Source of the DNA: JACVRW01 sp963757815
Lineage (GTDB): Bacteria > Actinomycetota > Thermoleophilia > Solirubrobacterales > Thermoleophilaceae
NCBI GenBank assembly: GCA_963757815.1
Contig: CAVWSN010000029.1
Coordinates: 62,001 to 126,000 of the forward strand
DNA length: 64,000 bases
Direction: 5' to 3'
Both the position numbers and the translations under genes were made by a program. The notes beneath the pieces are model-generated. The model had not been told where the DNA came from and did no database searches. It saw nothing but the letters and a program-made list of their open reading frames with translations. Shown piece after piece: positions 57,068-64,000 of the stretch (its first letter is position 1; each line of letters starts with the position of its first letter).

Positions 57068-57765
57068 GAAGTCGCGATCCGCGGCGCCTCCTCGCGCGTC
57101 GCCGGCGCGCCCGCGCACTGGTGAGGATCCTGCACGTCCCGAGCACGGGCTACGCGGAGGACGGGGCGATCGGCTCGAAGCAGGCGGCGGAGCTGACGCT
57201 GCCCCGCGCCGAGCTCGAGCGGATGTGGTCGCCCGAGTACCTCGAGCATCTTGCCCGGACCTACTGGAGCTTCCTCACCAAGTTCTCGCTCGGGATCCTC
57301 CGCGTCCTCTACAGCGAGGACGCCCGCGAGGTCGTGGTCCTGACGAGGCCGTTCGTGCTGCTCCGCTTCCAGAAGCCGCGCTACAAGACGGAACCGGACG
57401 GGGGCGAGGTCAGCTGGCCGATCGACAGGGGACTGCTGGTGGCTCCCGCGGGCCGCGGGCGCGGGTATCTGCGCCTGTCGGTGCGCCGCGGGCCCGACCA
57501 CGAGGCGGGCGACGAGGTCACCGCGACGATCACCTCGGAGGTGGTCAACTTCTACCCGCTGCTTGCGGGCTGGGGCTGGTTCTCGACGATCGGGCGCTTC
57601 ATCTACAACCAGACCCAATTGCGCATCCACGTGACCGTGACCCACGCGTTCATGCGCTCGCTCGCGAACCTGGAGCTCGAGCGCTCCGAGGTCGGGGCCT
57701 TGACGCTCAGCCCAGCCGCTCGCCCGTTATCTCGCGCAGCTTCGTCCGGTCGTGACGAGCCGTGA
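57064..57765 (+). CDS. Conserved-looking protein of unknown function
   Basis: The 233-residue protein has a basic start (likely artefactual; a GTG at 57121 would give VRILHVPSTGYAEDGAIGSK as the N-terminus), then a mixed alpha/beta part with ERMWSPEYLEHLARTYWSFL, VLLRFQKPRYKTEPDGG, and GRFIYNQTQLRIHVTVTHAF. Aromatic and basic residues are abundant. The compact beta-rich middle resembles no domain I can name. It is coupled to moeA and its last 59 bp overlap the convergent glpX. Confidence 0.6.
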   Translation: MRSRDPRRLLARRRRARALVRILHVPSTGYAEDGAIGSKQAAELTLPRAELERMWSPEYLEHLARTYWSFLTKFSLGILRVLYSEDAREVVVLTRPFVLLRFQKPRYKTEPDGGEVSWPIDRGLLVAPAGRGRGYLRLSVRRGPDHEAGDEVTATITSEVVNFYPLLAGWGWFSTIGRFIYNQTQLRIHVTVTHAFMRSLANLELERSEVGALTLSPAARPLSRAASSGRDEP

Positions 57766-58738
57766 TCATGCGCACCGTCCCCGAGCGCGAGCGCATCGAC
57801 ACCGACTCGGTGGTGGCCCCCTGCGGGCCGCTGAAGTGGACGCCGTCGAGCATCTCGCCGTCGGTGACCCCGGTGGCCGCGAAGAAGATGTCGTCGCCGG
57901 CCACGAGGCGGTCCCGGTCGAGCACCTCGTCGAGGTCGTAGCCCGCGTCGAGGGCGGCACGGCGCTCCTCGTCAGAGCGCGGCCACAGCCGGCCGAGGAT
58001 CTGACCGCCGGTGCACTTGATGGCGGCCGCGGCGAGCACGCCCTCGGGCGTGCCTCCGATGCCGTAGAGCAGGTCGACGGGCGACCCTTCCGTGACCGCC
58101 ACGAGCGCCGCGGACACGTCGCCATGCGGGATCAGCCGGATGCGCGCCCCCACCTCCCGGATCTCCTTCATCGCGTCCTCATGGCGCGGCCGGTCGAGCA
58201 TGATCACCACGAGGTCGCCCACCGGCACGCCCTTCTCCCGCGCCATCAGCTTCAGGGTCTCGGGGAGCGGACGGTCGAGGTCGAGCAGGTGGGCCATGTC
58301 GCGCGAGGTGGCCATCTTCATCATGTACACGCACGGGCCGGGGTCGAACATCGTCCCGCGCCCCGACAGGGCGATCGTCGCGATCGCGTTCGGCAGGCCC
58401 TTGGCGCACAGCTCCGTGCCCTCGAGCGGGTCGACCGCTATGTCCACCCGGGGAGGCGAGCCGTCGCCGATGCTCTCGCCGTTGTAGAGCATCGGCGCCT
58501 CGTCCTTCTCGCCCTCGCCGATCACGACGACCCCGTCCATCGACACGGTGTCGAGCAGCAGACGCATGGCGTCGACGGCCGCGCCGTCGGCGCCTTCCTT
58601 GTCACCCCGGCCGATCCAGCGCGCGCATGCGAGCGCCGCGTATTCGGTGGTCCGCACCAGCTCCATCGCGAGGTTGCGGTCGGGGCGGGCCTCGCGCGGC
58701 CCCTGGGGCGGGGCCGCGGTCTCGGTGTGGGCCTCCAT
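57707..58738 (-). CDS. glpX: Class II fructose-1,6-bisphosphatase
   Basis: From ATG 58738 the protein has 343 residues and full GlpX motifs: TEYAALACARWIGRGDKEGA, GVVVIGEGEKDEAPMLYNGE, VDIAVDPLEGTELCAKG and the GIGGTPEGVLAAAA loop. It removes the 1-phosphate from fructose-1,6-bisphosphate in gluconeogenesis, using divalent metal. It follows the small membrane protein gene by 5 bp. In actinobacteria GlpX is often the only FBPase. Confidence 0.94.
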   Translation of the reverse strand: MEAHTETAAPPQGPREARPDRNLAMELVRTTEYAALACARWIGRGDKEGADGAAVDAMRLLLDTVSMDGVVVIGEGEKDEAPMLYNGESIGDGSPPRVDIAVDPLEGTELCAKGLPNAIATIALSGRGTMFDPGPCVYMMKMATSRDMAHLLDLDRPLPETLKLMAREKGVPVGDLVVIMLDRPRHEDAMKEIREVGARIRLIPHGDVSAALVAVTEGSPVDLLYGIGGTPEGVLAAAAIKCTGGQILGRLWPRSDEERRAALDAGYDLDEVLDRDRLVAGDDIFFAATGVTDGEMLDGVHFSGPQGATTESVSMRSRSGTVRMITARHDRTKLREITGERLG

Positions 58739-58743
58739 CCGGA

Positions 58744-59244
58744 TCAGATCACTCCCGGCGGCTTCTTCGGGTCCCCGTAGATCGCCTGGCGGAGGTAGCC
58801 GGCCACGAGCAGCCCGGCGGACGCGACCAGCCCGACGAAGTAGCCGATCCCGAGGCCGATGTCGACGCTGTCGCCCGGGCGCCCGAGGATGATCCCGTTG
58901 CAGAGGATCAGCCCGAGCGCGGTGATTCCGACGATCATCGTGACCTCGCCGGGCTTCCAGGTGAGCCGGTGGCCGCGCGCGATGATCCACGAGAGCACGA
59001 AGGGCGCCGTGCAGGCCAGCGCCAGCAGCCAGTCGAGCGTCGAGAACACCTGCCAGGCGTTCGCACCGTCGCCGCCGCTCGCCCCGGCGAGCACCGAGTT
59101 CGGGTTGTCCTCGCTCGTGGTGAACCAGGGCAGCCAGAGGGACCCGAACAGCACCAGCGCGCAGCCCATTCCGAAGTACTCGCCCGGGGTCAGGCGCGAG
59201 AAATCGAGGTAGCCGCCCCGCCCCTCAGCCCTGGAGGCTTCCAT
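58744..59244 (-). CDS. Four-helix membrane protein
   Basis: The 166-residue protein has four hydrophobic segments (MGCALVLFGSLWLPWF; LDWLLALACTAPFVLSWIIA; IVGITALGLILCNGIIL; GIGYFVGLVASAGLLVAGYL). A Trp-rich extracellular-type loop follows the first (LPWFTTSEDNPNSV), which is a recurring pattern in small actinobacterial membrane proteins. The function is unknown. It is the upstream gene of the glpX pair. Confidence 0.75.
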   Translation of the reverse strand: MEASRAEGRGGYLDFSRLTPGEYFGMGCALVLFGSLWLPWFTTSEDNPNSVLAGASGGDGANAWQVFSTLDWLLALACTAPFVLSWIIARGHRLTWKPGEVTMIVGITALGLILCNGIILGRPGDSVDIGLGIGYFVGLVASAGLLVAGYLRQAIYGDPKKPPGVI

Positions 59245-59301
59245 CACGGCGCAGGCTACAGAGGATAGGCTGCGCCCGCCAAGCGACGAGAGGAGACGAC
59301 G

Positions 59302-59508
59302 GTGGCAGTCACCAAGATCATCGAGGTGGTCGGCAGTTCCCCCGAGAGCTCGGACGGCGCGGTCAAGGCGGCGCTCGCGGACGCCAGCCAGTCGCTGCGG
59401 AACATCAAGGCGGTTGACGTGGTGTCGACCGGCCTGCGCGGCGAGAACCTCGACGAGTGGCGCGCCCTCGTGCGCATCTCGTTCCTCGTCGAGCGCGTCA
59501 GCGAGTAG
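59302..59508 (+). CDS. Dodecin
   Basis: This 68-residue protein has the dodecin fold: AVTKIIEVVGSSPESSDGAV strand and helix, then LRNIKAVDVVSTGLRGENLD and the WRALVRISFLVER strand. Dodecins assemble as 12-mers and store or buffer flavins. GTG 59302 is preceded by GAGAGGAG. It is a single gene between a divergent membrane protein and egtB. Confidence 0.92.
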   Translation: MAVTKIIEVVGSSPESSDGAVKAALADASQSLRNIKAVDVVSTGLRGENLDEWRALVRISFLVERVSE

Positions 59509-59559
59509 TTCACATGTAACGCCGGCCGGGTTTGCGAGACTGAGCCTCGCCCCCACCCC

Positions 59560-60738
59560 GTGCCCGTCGATATCTCACACCCACAGCCCCTCGGAGGGGT
59601 CGAGTCGCTACTCGAAGAGGCGCGCGAGCGGACCCTGCGGCTGATCGACGGCGTCAGCGGCGCGGACCTCGACCGCGTGCACGACCCCCTGATGAGCCCG
59701 CTTGCATGGGACCTCGGCCACATCGCCGCGTTCGAGGACCTGTGGGTCTGCCGCGAGACCGGCGCCGAGCTCCTGCGCGAGGATCTCGCGGACGTCTACG
59801 ACGCCTTCGAGACCCCGCGCGCGGAGCGCGGCGAGCTCGCCTACCTGCGCCACGACCAAGCGCTCGCCTACATGGACGCGGTTCGCGCGCGCACCCGCGA
59901 GGCGCTCAGGGGCGTGTCCCCCTTCATCGGGGAGATGCTCGTCCAGCACGAGCATCAGCACAACGAGACCATGCTGCAGACACTGCAGCTTGCGGACCCG
60001 GGCGTCTACTCGCCCGAGCGGACCCGGCCGGACGGTGAGGCGCAGGCCGGCGCGTTCCTCGTCGAGGCGGGCGTCTTCGAGATCGGCGACTCGGGCGAGG
60101 GCTTCGCCTACGACAACGAGCGCCCCCGCCACGAGGTCGAGCTGCCCGGCTTCCGGATCGACCGTGCGCCGGTGACGAACGCCGCGTTCGCCGAGTTCGC
60201 GGCGGACGGCGGCTACGAGCGGCGCGAGCTGTGGAGCGAAGAGGGCTGGGAGCTCCGCACCACCGAGGCCTGGGAGCACCCCTTGTACTGGACCGGCGAC
60301 GGTGGCGTGCGGCGCTTCGACCGGACCGTCGAGCTCGAGCCGGAGCTGCCCGTGATGCACGTGTCCTTCTTCGAGGCCGAGGCCTTCGCGCGCTGGCGCG
60401 GCGCGCGGCTGCCGAGCGAGGCCGAATGGGAGCGCGCGGCCGCAGCCTTCGACGGCGCCGGCGGGCACCTCGACCAGCTCGACTTCGGTCCCGGCCCGGC
60501 CGGTCCATTCGTGGGCGACTGCTGGGAGTGGACCTCGAGCGAGTTCGACGGCTACCCGGGCTTCCGCCCGCATCCCTATCCCGAGTACTCGCAGGTCTTC
60601 TTCCGCTCCGGCTACCGGGTGCTCCGCGGCGCCTCGTGGGCCACGCGAACACGCGTCGCGCGCCACACCTTCCGCAACTGGGACCACCCCAGGCGCAGGC
60701 AGATCTTCGCCGGCTTCCGCTGCGTGGAGGACGTCTGA
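59560..60738 (+). CDS. egtB: Ergothioneine synthase EgtB
   Basis: The 392-residue enzyme pairs a DinB-like domain with an FGE-sulfatase domain. H54 (DLGHIAAFED) and H130-H134 (QHEHQHNETM) are the expected iron ligands. The C-terminal part has PVTNAAFAEFAADGGYERRE, LPSEAEWERAA, VGDCWEWTSSEF and VLRGASWATR. It joins the sulfur donor to hercynine using O2. GTG 59560 is the start, and the stop overlaps egtD by one base (TGATG). Confidence 0.93.
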   Translation: MPVDISHPQPLGGVESLLEEARERTLRLIDGVSGADLDRVHDPLMSPLAWDLGHIAAFEDLWVCRETGAELLREDLADVYDAFETPRAERGELAYLRHDQALAYMDAVRARTREALRGVSPFIGEMLVQHEHQHNETMLQTLQLADPGVYSPERTRPDGEAQAGAFLVEAGVFEIGDSGEGFAYDNERPRHEVELPGFRIDRAPVTNAAFAEFAADGGYERRELWSEEGWELRTTEAWEHPLYWTGDGGVRRFDRTVELEPELPVMHVSFFEAEAFARWRGARLPSEAEWERAAAAFDGAGGHLDQLDFGPGPAGPFVGDCWEWTSSEFDGYPGFRPHPYPEYSQVFFRSGYRVLRGASWATRTRVARHTFRNWDHPRRRQIFAGFRCVEDV

Positions 60739-61694
60739 TGGGCGTGGTCATCGATCGCCACCCGGTTCCCGAATCGATGGCCGAGGACGTGCGCGAGGGC
60801 CTCAGTCGCCGGCTCAAGGAGCTGCCACCCAAGCTCTTCTACGACGAGCGCGGCTCGGAGCTCTTCGACCAGATCACGTCGCTGCCCGAGTACTACCCCA
60901 CGCGCTGCGAGCGCGAGATCCTGAACCGCCATGCCCCCGCGATCGTCGAGCGTGCCGGCGCCGACGAGCTCGTGGAGCTCGGCTCGGGCACGGCGTCGAA
61001 GACGCGCGCGCTCCTGTACGCGATGGCCGGCCAGGGCAGCCTCGAGCGCTACGTGCCCTTCGACGTCGACGAGTCGGTGGTCCACTCCTGCGCGGTCGAG
61101 CTGACCGAGCTCTACCCCGGCCTCGAGGTGCACGGGGTCGTGGGCGACTTCGGCCGCGACCTCGAGCGCATCCCGGACGGCGGGCGCCGCCTGTTCGCCT
61201 TCCTCGGCGGGACGATCGGCAACCTCTATCCGGCCGAGCGAGCCCGCTTCCTCCAGCGGATGCGCCGGATCATGGGCCGCGGCGACCGGCTCGTCATCGG
61301 CACCGACCTCGTGAAGGACCGAGCGGTCCTGGAGGCGGCCTACAACGACAGCGCCGGGCTCACCGCGGAGTTCAACCGCAACGTCCTGCGCGTCGTCAAC
61401 GCCGGCCTCGACGCCGACTTCCGGCCCGAGGCGTTCGAGCACGTGGCGTTCTTCGACGAGGCCAACTCCTGGATCGAGATGCGGCTGCGCGCGAACGGCG
61501 CCCAGGCCGTGAAGATCGACGGCGTCGACCTCGACGTGACGTTCGCGGACGGCGAGGAGATCCGCACGGAGATCAGCGCGAAGTTCACCCGTGACGCCGT
61601 CGAGCGCGAGCTGCACGGGGCGGAGCTCGCGCTCGACGACTTCTTCACGGACGGCGCCGGGCTGTTCGGCCTCGCGTTCGCCTCGCCGCGCTGA
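60738..61694 (+). CDS. egtD: Histidine N-alpha-methyltransferase EgtD
   Basis: This 318-residue SAM enzyme trimethylates histidine to hercynine. Motifs visible are PKLFYDERGSELFDQITSLP, EYYPTRCEREILNRH, VELGSGTASKTRALL, FLGGTIGNLYPAERARFL and YNDSAGLTAEFNRNVLRVVN. All match the EgtD family over its full length. It is coupled to egtB. The other mycobacterial genes egtA, egtC and egtE are absent from the flanks. Confidence 0.94.
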   Translation: MGVVIDRHPVPESMAEDVREGLSRRLKELPPKLFYDERGSELFDQITSLPEYYPTRCEREILNRHAPAIVERAGADELVELGSGTASKTRALLYAMAGQGSLERYVPFDVDESVVHSCAVELTELYPGLEVHGVVGDFGRDLERIPDGGRRLFAFLGGTIGNLYPAERARFLQRMRRIMGRGDRLVIGTDLVKDRAVLEAAYNDSAGLTAEFNRNVLRVVNAGLDADFRPEAFEHVAFFDEANSWIEMRLRANGAQAVKIDGVDLDVTFADGEEIRTEISAKFTRDAVERELHGAELALDDFFTDGAGLFGLAFASPR

Positions 61695-61703
61695 GACAGC
61701 CTC

Positions 61704-62171
61704 TCAGCCCGGGTCGAGCGGCACCGTCCGCGGCGGCACCGGCGAGGACTGCACGATCGACGTGGTCGTCTGCCCGTAGGGAGCGAAGCGGTCGATCACC
61801 TCCTCGAGGTGCTCCACGTCCCGCACCCACAGGCGCATGAGGTAGCAGTCGTCGCCCGTGATCCTGTGGCACTCGACCACCTCGGGGGTGCGCCGCGCCA
61901 GCTCGGCCACCTTCTTCAGCTCGCGCGGCGCCGGCCGGATGCGCAACACCACGCTGAGCGCATAGCCGAGGACGCGCGGATCGACCTCCGCGCGGTAGCC
62001 CGTGATCGCGCCACTCTCCTCGAGCCGCGCCAGCCGCTCGGCCACCGCCGGGGCCGAGAGCCCCACGCGCCGGCCGAGCTCGGCGTTCGAAAGGCGGGCG
62101 TCGGCCCGGATCTGCTCGAGCAGCGCGATGTTGGTGCTGTCGAGGCTGTTTTGCCTTCGATTCGTAGCCAC
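61704..62171 (-). CDS. Lrp/AsnC-family regulator
   Basis: The 155-residue protein has an AsnC-type HTH (LDSTNIALLEQIRADARLSN, then RRVGLSAPAVAERLARLEES) and a RAM effector domain (VVECHRITGDDCYLMRLWVR). It starts at a GTG at 62171. It is divergent from an EamA-family exporter, a classic pairing in which an amino acid binds the RAM domain and induces its export. Confidence 0.9.
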   Translation of the reverse strand: MATNRRQNSLDSTNIALLEQIRADARLSNAELGRRVGLSAPAVAERLARLEESGAITGYRAEVDPRVLGYALSVVLRIRPAPRELKKVAELARRTPEVVECHRITGDDCYLMRLWVRDVEHLEEVIDRFAPYGQTTTSIVQSSPVPPRTVPLDPG

Positions 62172-62233
62172 AACTGGAAATCTAGCTTCGGAGCGGCATG
62201 GCGCAAGCCCTTTCGGGCGGCAAAGGTACAGGC

Positions 62234-63154
62234 GTGAGCAGCGACCGCATCCCGCCCCACCTGTACTTCGTCGTCAGTGCGGTCTTCCACTACCTCGGCC
62301 CCGCGTTCGCGGTGCTCCTGTTCGCGCGCGTTCCCGTGCTCGGCGTGGCTTGGCTGCGGATTGCGTCGGCCGCGCTCGTGTTCTCTGTCTGGCGCCGGCC
62401 CTGGCGGGCGGTCGCCGGACTCGATCGCCCCGGGCGCGCCCTTCTGCTCGCCTGGGGCGCGGTGCTGGCGGTGATGAACTGCTGCTTCTACCTCGCGGTC
62501 GACCGGCTGCCGCTCGGCACGGTGGCGGCGATCGAGTTCCTGCCGGTGATCGCGCTGGCGGCGCTGGGCGCGCGCACCCCGCGTAACGCCTTCGCGCTCC
62601 TGCTCGCCGTGCCCGGCGTGTACCTGCTGACCGGGGTCCGCATCGAGGGCGAGGCGCTCGGGGTGGCCCTGGCGTTCGCCAACGCCGGCCTGTTTGCCGC
62701 GTACATCGTGCTGGCCCACCGCGTGGCGCGGCTCGAGGGGCTGAGCGGGATCGACGGGCTGGCGCTGTCGATGCTGATCGCGCTTGTGGTCGTGACGCCG
62801 ATGGCGGGCTGGGCCGCGCTGCCGGCGCTGGTCGACCCGGTTGCCCTGCTTGCCGGCGCCGGCGTCGGCATCTCGTCGTCGGTCATCCCGTACGTGAGCG
62901 ACCAGCTCGCCATGCGCCGCCTCGCCCGTGCCACCTACGCGCTGATGGTCTCGCTGCTCCCCGCCACCGCCACCGTGATCGGCGTCGTCGTGCTGGCTCA
63001 GGTGCCCACCTGGACCGAGCTCGCGGGGGTCGCGCTCGTGATCGCGGGCGTGGCGGTGCACCGCGAGCCGCGACCGGCGGATAGGCTGCCGTCCCCCCAT
63101 GGAGCTGAACGGAATCGGAGCGCTCGTGTCCGGCGGCGCCTCCGGACTGGGTGA
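62234..63154 (+). CDS. EamA/DMT-family exporter
   Basis: From GTG 62234 (AAGG eight bases upstream) the protein has 306 residues with ten hydrophobic segments and the two EamA repeats: FVVSAVFHYLGPAFAVLLFA, LLAWGAVLAVMNCCFYLAVD, then GIDGLALSMLIALVVVTPMA and ALMVSLLPATATVIGVVVLA. The group includes RhtA (threonine/homoserine export). The upstream ATG 62198 would add 12 polar residues. The final 56 bp overlap the SDR gene. Confidence 0.87.
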   Translation: MSSDRIPPHLYFVVSAVFHYLGPAFAVLLFARVPVLGVAWLRIASAALVFSVWRRPWRAVAGLDRPGRALLLAWGAVLAVMNCCFYLAVDRLPLGTVAAIEFLPVIALAALGARTPRNAFALLLAVPGVYLLTGVRIEGEALGVALAFANAGLFAAYIVLAHRVARLEGLSGIDGLALSMLIALVVVTPMAGWAALPALVDPVALLAGAGVGISSSVIPYVSDQLAMRRLARATYALMVSLLPATATVIGVVVLAQVPTWTELAGVALVIAGVAVHREPRPADRLPSPHGAERNRSARVRRRLRTG

Positions 63155-63860
63155 GGCGACCGCACGCGCATTGGCCGCGCGCGGCGCGCGGGTGGCGGTC
63201 GTGGACCTGAACGAGGAGCGCGGCCCCGGCCTCGCCGAAGAGATCGGCGGCCTCTTCACGGCCGCCGACGTGACCGACGGGGAGCGGGTCGGCGCGGCCG
63301 TCGACGAGGCCGTGGAAGCCTTCGGCGGCTTGCGGCTGGCCGTCTCGTGCGCCGGGATCGGGTTGGCGGAGCGCGTCGTGGGGAAGGACGGCCCGGCGCC
63401 GCTCGCGCCCTTCGAGACGGTCGTGGGGGTCAACCTGATCGGGACCTTCAACGTGCTCCGCCTCACCGCCGCCGCAATGGCGCAGAACGAGCCGGACGAC
63501 GAGGGCGAGCGCGGCGCCGTCGTGCTGACGGCCTCGATCGCCGCCTTCGACGGCCAGATCGGCCAGACCGCCTACGCGGCGTCCAAGGGCGGCGTGGTCG
63601 GCCTGACGCTGCCGGCGGCGCGCGACCTGGCCCGGCTCGGGATCCGGGTCTGCACGATCGCGCCGGGGCTGTTCGACACGCCGCTGCTCGCCGGCCTTCC
63701 GGAGGAGGCCCGCCAGGCGCTCGGCGACCAGATCCCCTTCCCGTCGCGCCTCGGCCGTCCGGAGGAGTACGCGCAGCTTGCCTGCCAGATCGCCGAGAAC
63801 GCGATGCTCAACGGCGAGGTGATCCGCCTCGACGGCGCCCTGCGGATGCCGCCTAAGTAG
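63099..63860 (+). CDS. Short-chain dehydrogenase, 3-hydroxyacyl-CoA type
   Basis: This 253-residue SDR has VSGGASGLGEATARALAARG for NAD binding, VVDLNEERG favouring NAD+, and the catalytic YAASKGG (Tyr and Lys) with Ser in LTASIAAF. FNVLRLTAAAMAQNE and PFPSRLGRPEEYAQL resemble HSD10/type II 3-hydroxyacyl-CoA dehydrogenases. It is followed by a thiolase gene, supporting a beta-oxidation role. Confidence 0.88.
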   Translation: MELNGIGALVSGGASGLGEATARALAARGARVAVVDLNEERGPGLAEEIGGLFTAADVTDGERVGAAVDEAVEAFGGLRLAVSCAGIGLAERVVGKDGPAPLAPFETVVGVNLIGTFNVLRLTAAAMAQNEPDDEGERGAVVLTASIAAFDGQIGQTAYAASKGGVVGLTLPAARDLARLGIRVCTIAPGLFDTPLLAGLPEEARQALGDQIPFPSRLGRPEEYAQLACQIAENAMLNGEVIRLDGALRMPPK

Positions 63861-63913
63861 CCTTTCGGGCCCCCTCGCGAAGCCCTCGCCAAAGTCAAGG
63901 AGCACTGGAACCC

Positions 63914-64000
63914 ATGCCCGAAGCAGTCATCGTCGACGCGGTCCGGACACCGATCGGACGCGCCTTCAAGGGCTCGCTCGCCCAGCTTCGTCCCGATGAA
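63914..64000 (+). CDS. Acetyl-CoA acyltransferase (thiolase), 5' fragment
   Basis: Only the first 29 residues are present: PEAVIVDAVRTPIGRAFKGS then LAQLRPDE at the window edge. VDAVRTPIG is the invariant thiolase opening. AGGAG lies upstream of the ATG. With the SDR this gives the last two steps of fatty-acid beta-oxidation. Confidence 0.88.
   Translation, partial: MPEAVIVDAVRTPIGRAFKGSLAQLRPDE

Noticed and set aside
1..64000. tRNA, rRNA, CRISPR arrays, prophage or intact transposase genes
   Set aside because: None could be recognised by reading; a covariance-model search would be needed to exclude a single tRNA.

Overview
The window reads as ordinary chromosomal DNA from a very GC-rich actinobacterium. 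Gene content suggests the deep-branching Thermoleophilia/Solirubrobacterales side of the phylum: group-1 sigma factor, FtsZ with a separate ParA, tandem ArsA-like ATPases, MMPL transporter, ergothioneine genes, PotABCD, PilT, a stand-alone LigD polymerase domain, and many GTG/TTG starts with 4-bp overlaps. This assignment is inference from gene content. I see no rRNA, tRNA, CRISPR array, prophage or intact insertion sequence. Nearly every long antisense reading frame is a GC-rich shadow and has been left out.

Layout. 1-2.7 kb: end of a membrane protein and a three-part fusion (membrane region, alkaline-phosphatase-like domain, GT2 glycosyltransferase). 2.8-6.6 kb: YjbR/MmcQ protein, VIT-type metal transporter divergent from a Fur regulator, CHAD protein, MeaB GTPase, VOC protein. 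6.6-12.7 kb: a minus-strand block of response regulator, histidine kinase, LuxR-type regulator, ABC ATPase and FtsX-like permease. 12.9-15.9 kb: hexapeptide acyltransferase and MMPL transporter. 16-34.3 kb: an amine-metabolism region with a secreted EEP phosphodiesterase, two flavin amine oxidases, class III aminotransferase, PYROXD2-like oxidoreductase, PotABCD uptake system, two TetR regulators, Rieske oxygenase, acyl-CoA dehydrogenase and NDP-forming acyl-CoA synthetase. 34.3-41.1 kb: TMEM175-like channel, a coupled methyltransferase-GH57-GT4 operon matching the order of mycobacterial Rv3030-Rv3031-Rv3032, a second methyltransferase, an unrecognised membrane protein and a LON-domain protein. 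41.1-47.1 kb: gamma-glutamyltransferase, FtsZ, ParA and two ArsA-like ATPases. 47.1-53.4 kb: secreted protein, two PRC-barrel proteins, an unrecognised 539-residue protein, HxlR regulator, PilT and RpoD. 53.7-64 kb: response regulator, LigD polymerase domain, MoeA, GlpX, dodecin, EgtB-EgtD, Lrp regulator with EamA exporter, SDR and the start of a thiolase.

The most system-like part is the amine region. Three promoters in it (near 16.0, 18.95 and 29.4 kb) carry almost the same 24-bp element with core TGACTTTGTRRTCA. At 18.95 kb this palindrome contains the -35 hexamers of two divergent promoters. At 29.4 kb it sits between the Rieske oxygenase gene and the acyl-CoA dehydrogenase operon. I infer one TetR-controlled regulon for uptake and oxidation of an unidentified amine. 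The substrate cannot be read from sequence, and no aldehyde dehydrogenase or gamma-glutamylpolyamine synthetase is present in the window.

Nine genes are split by apparent single-base frameshifts, ten events in all, and nine of the ten are +1 insertions, several in GGG/CCC runs. Both sides of each break remain well conserved, so sequence or assembly error is likelier than gene decay. Coordinates for these genes span the whole reconstructed gene.
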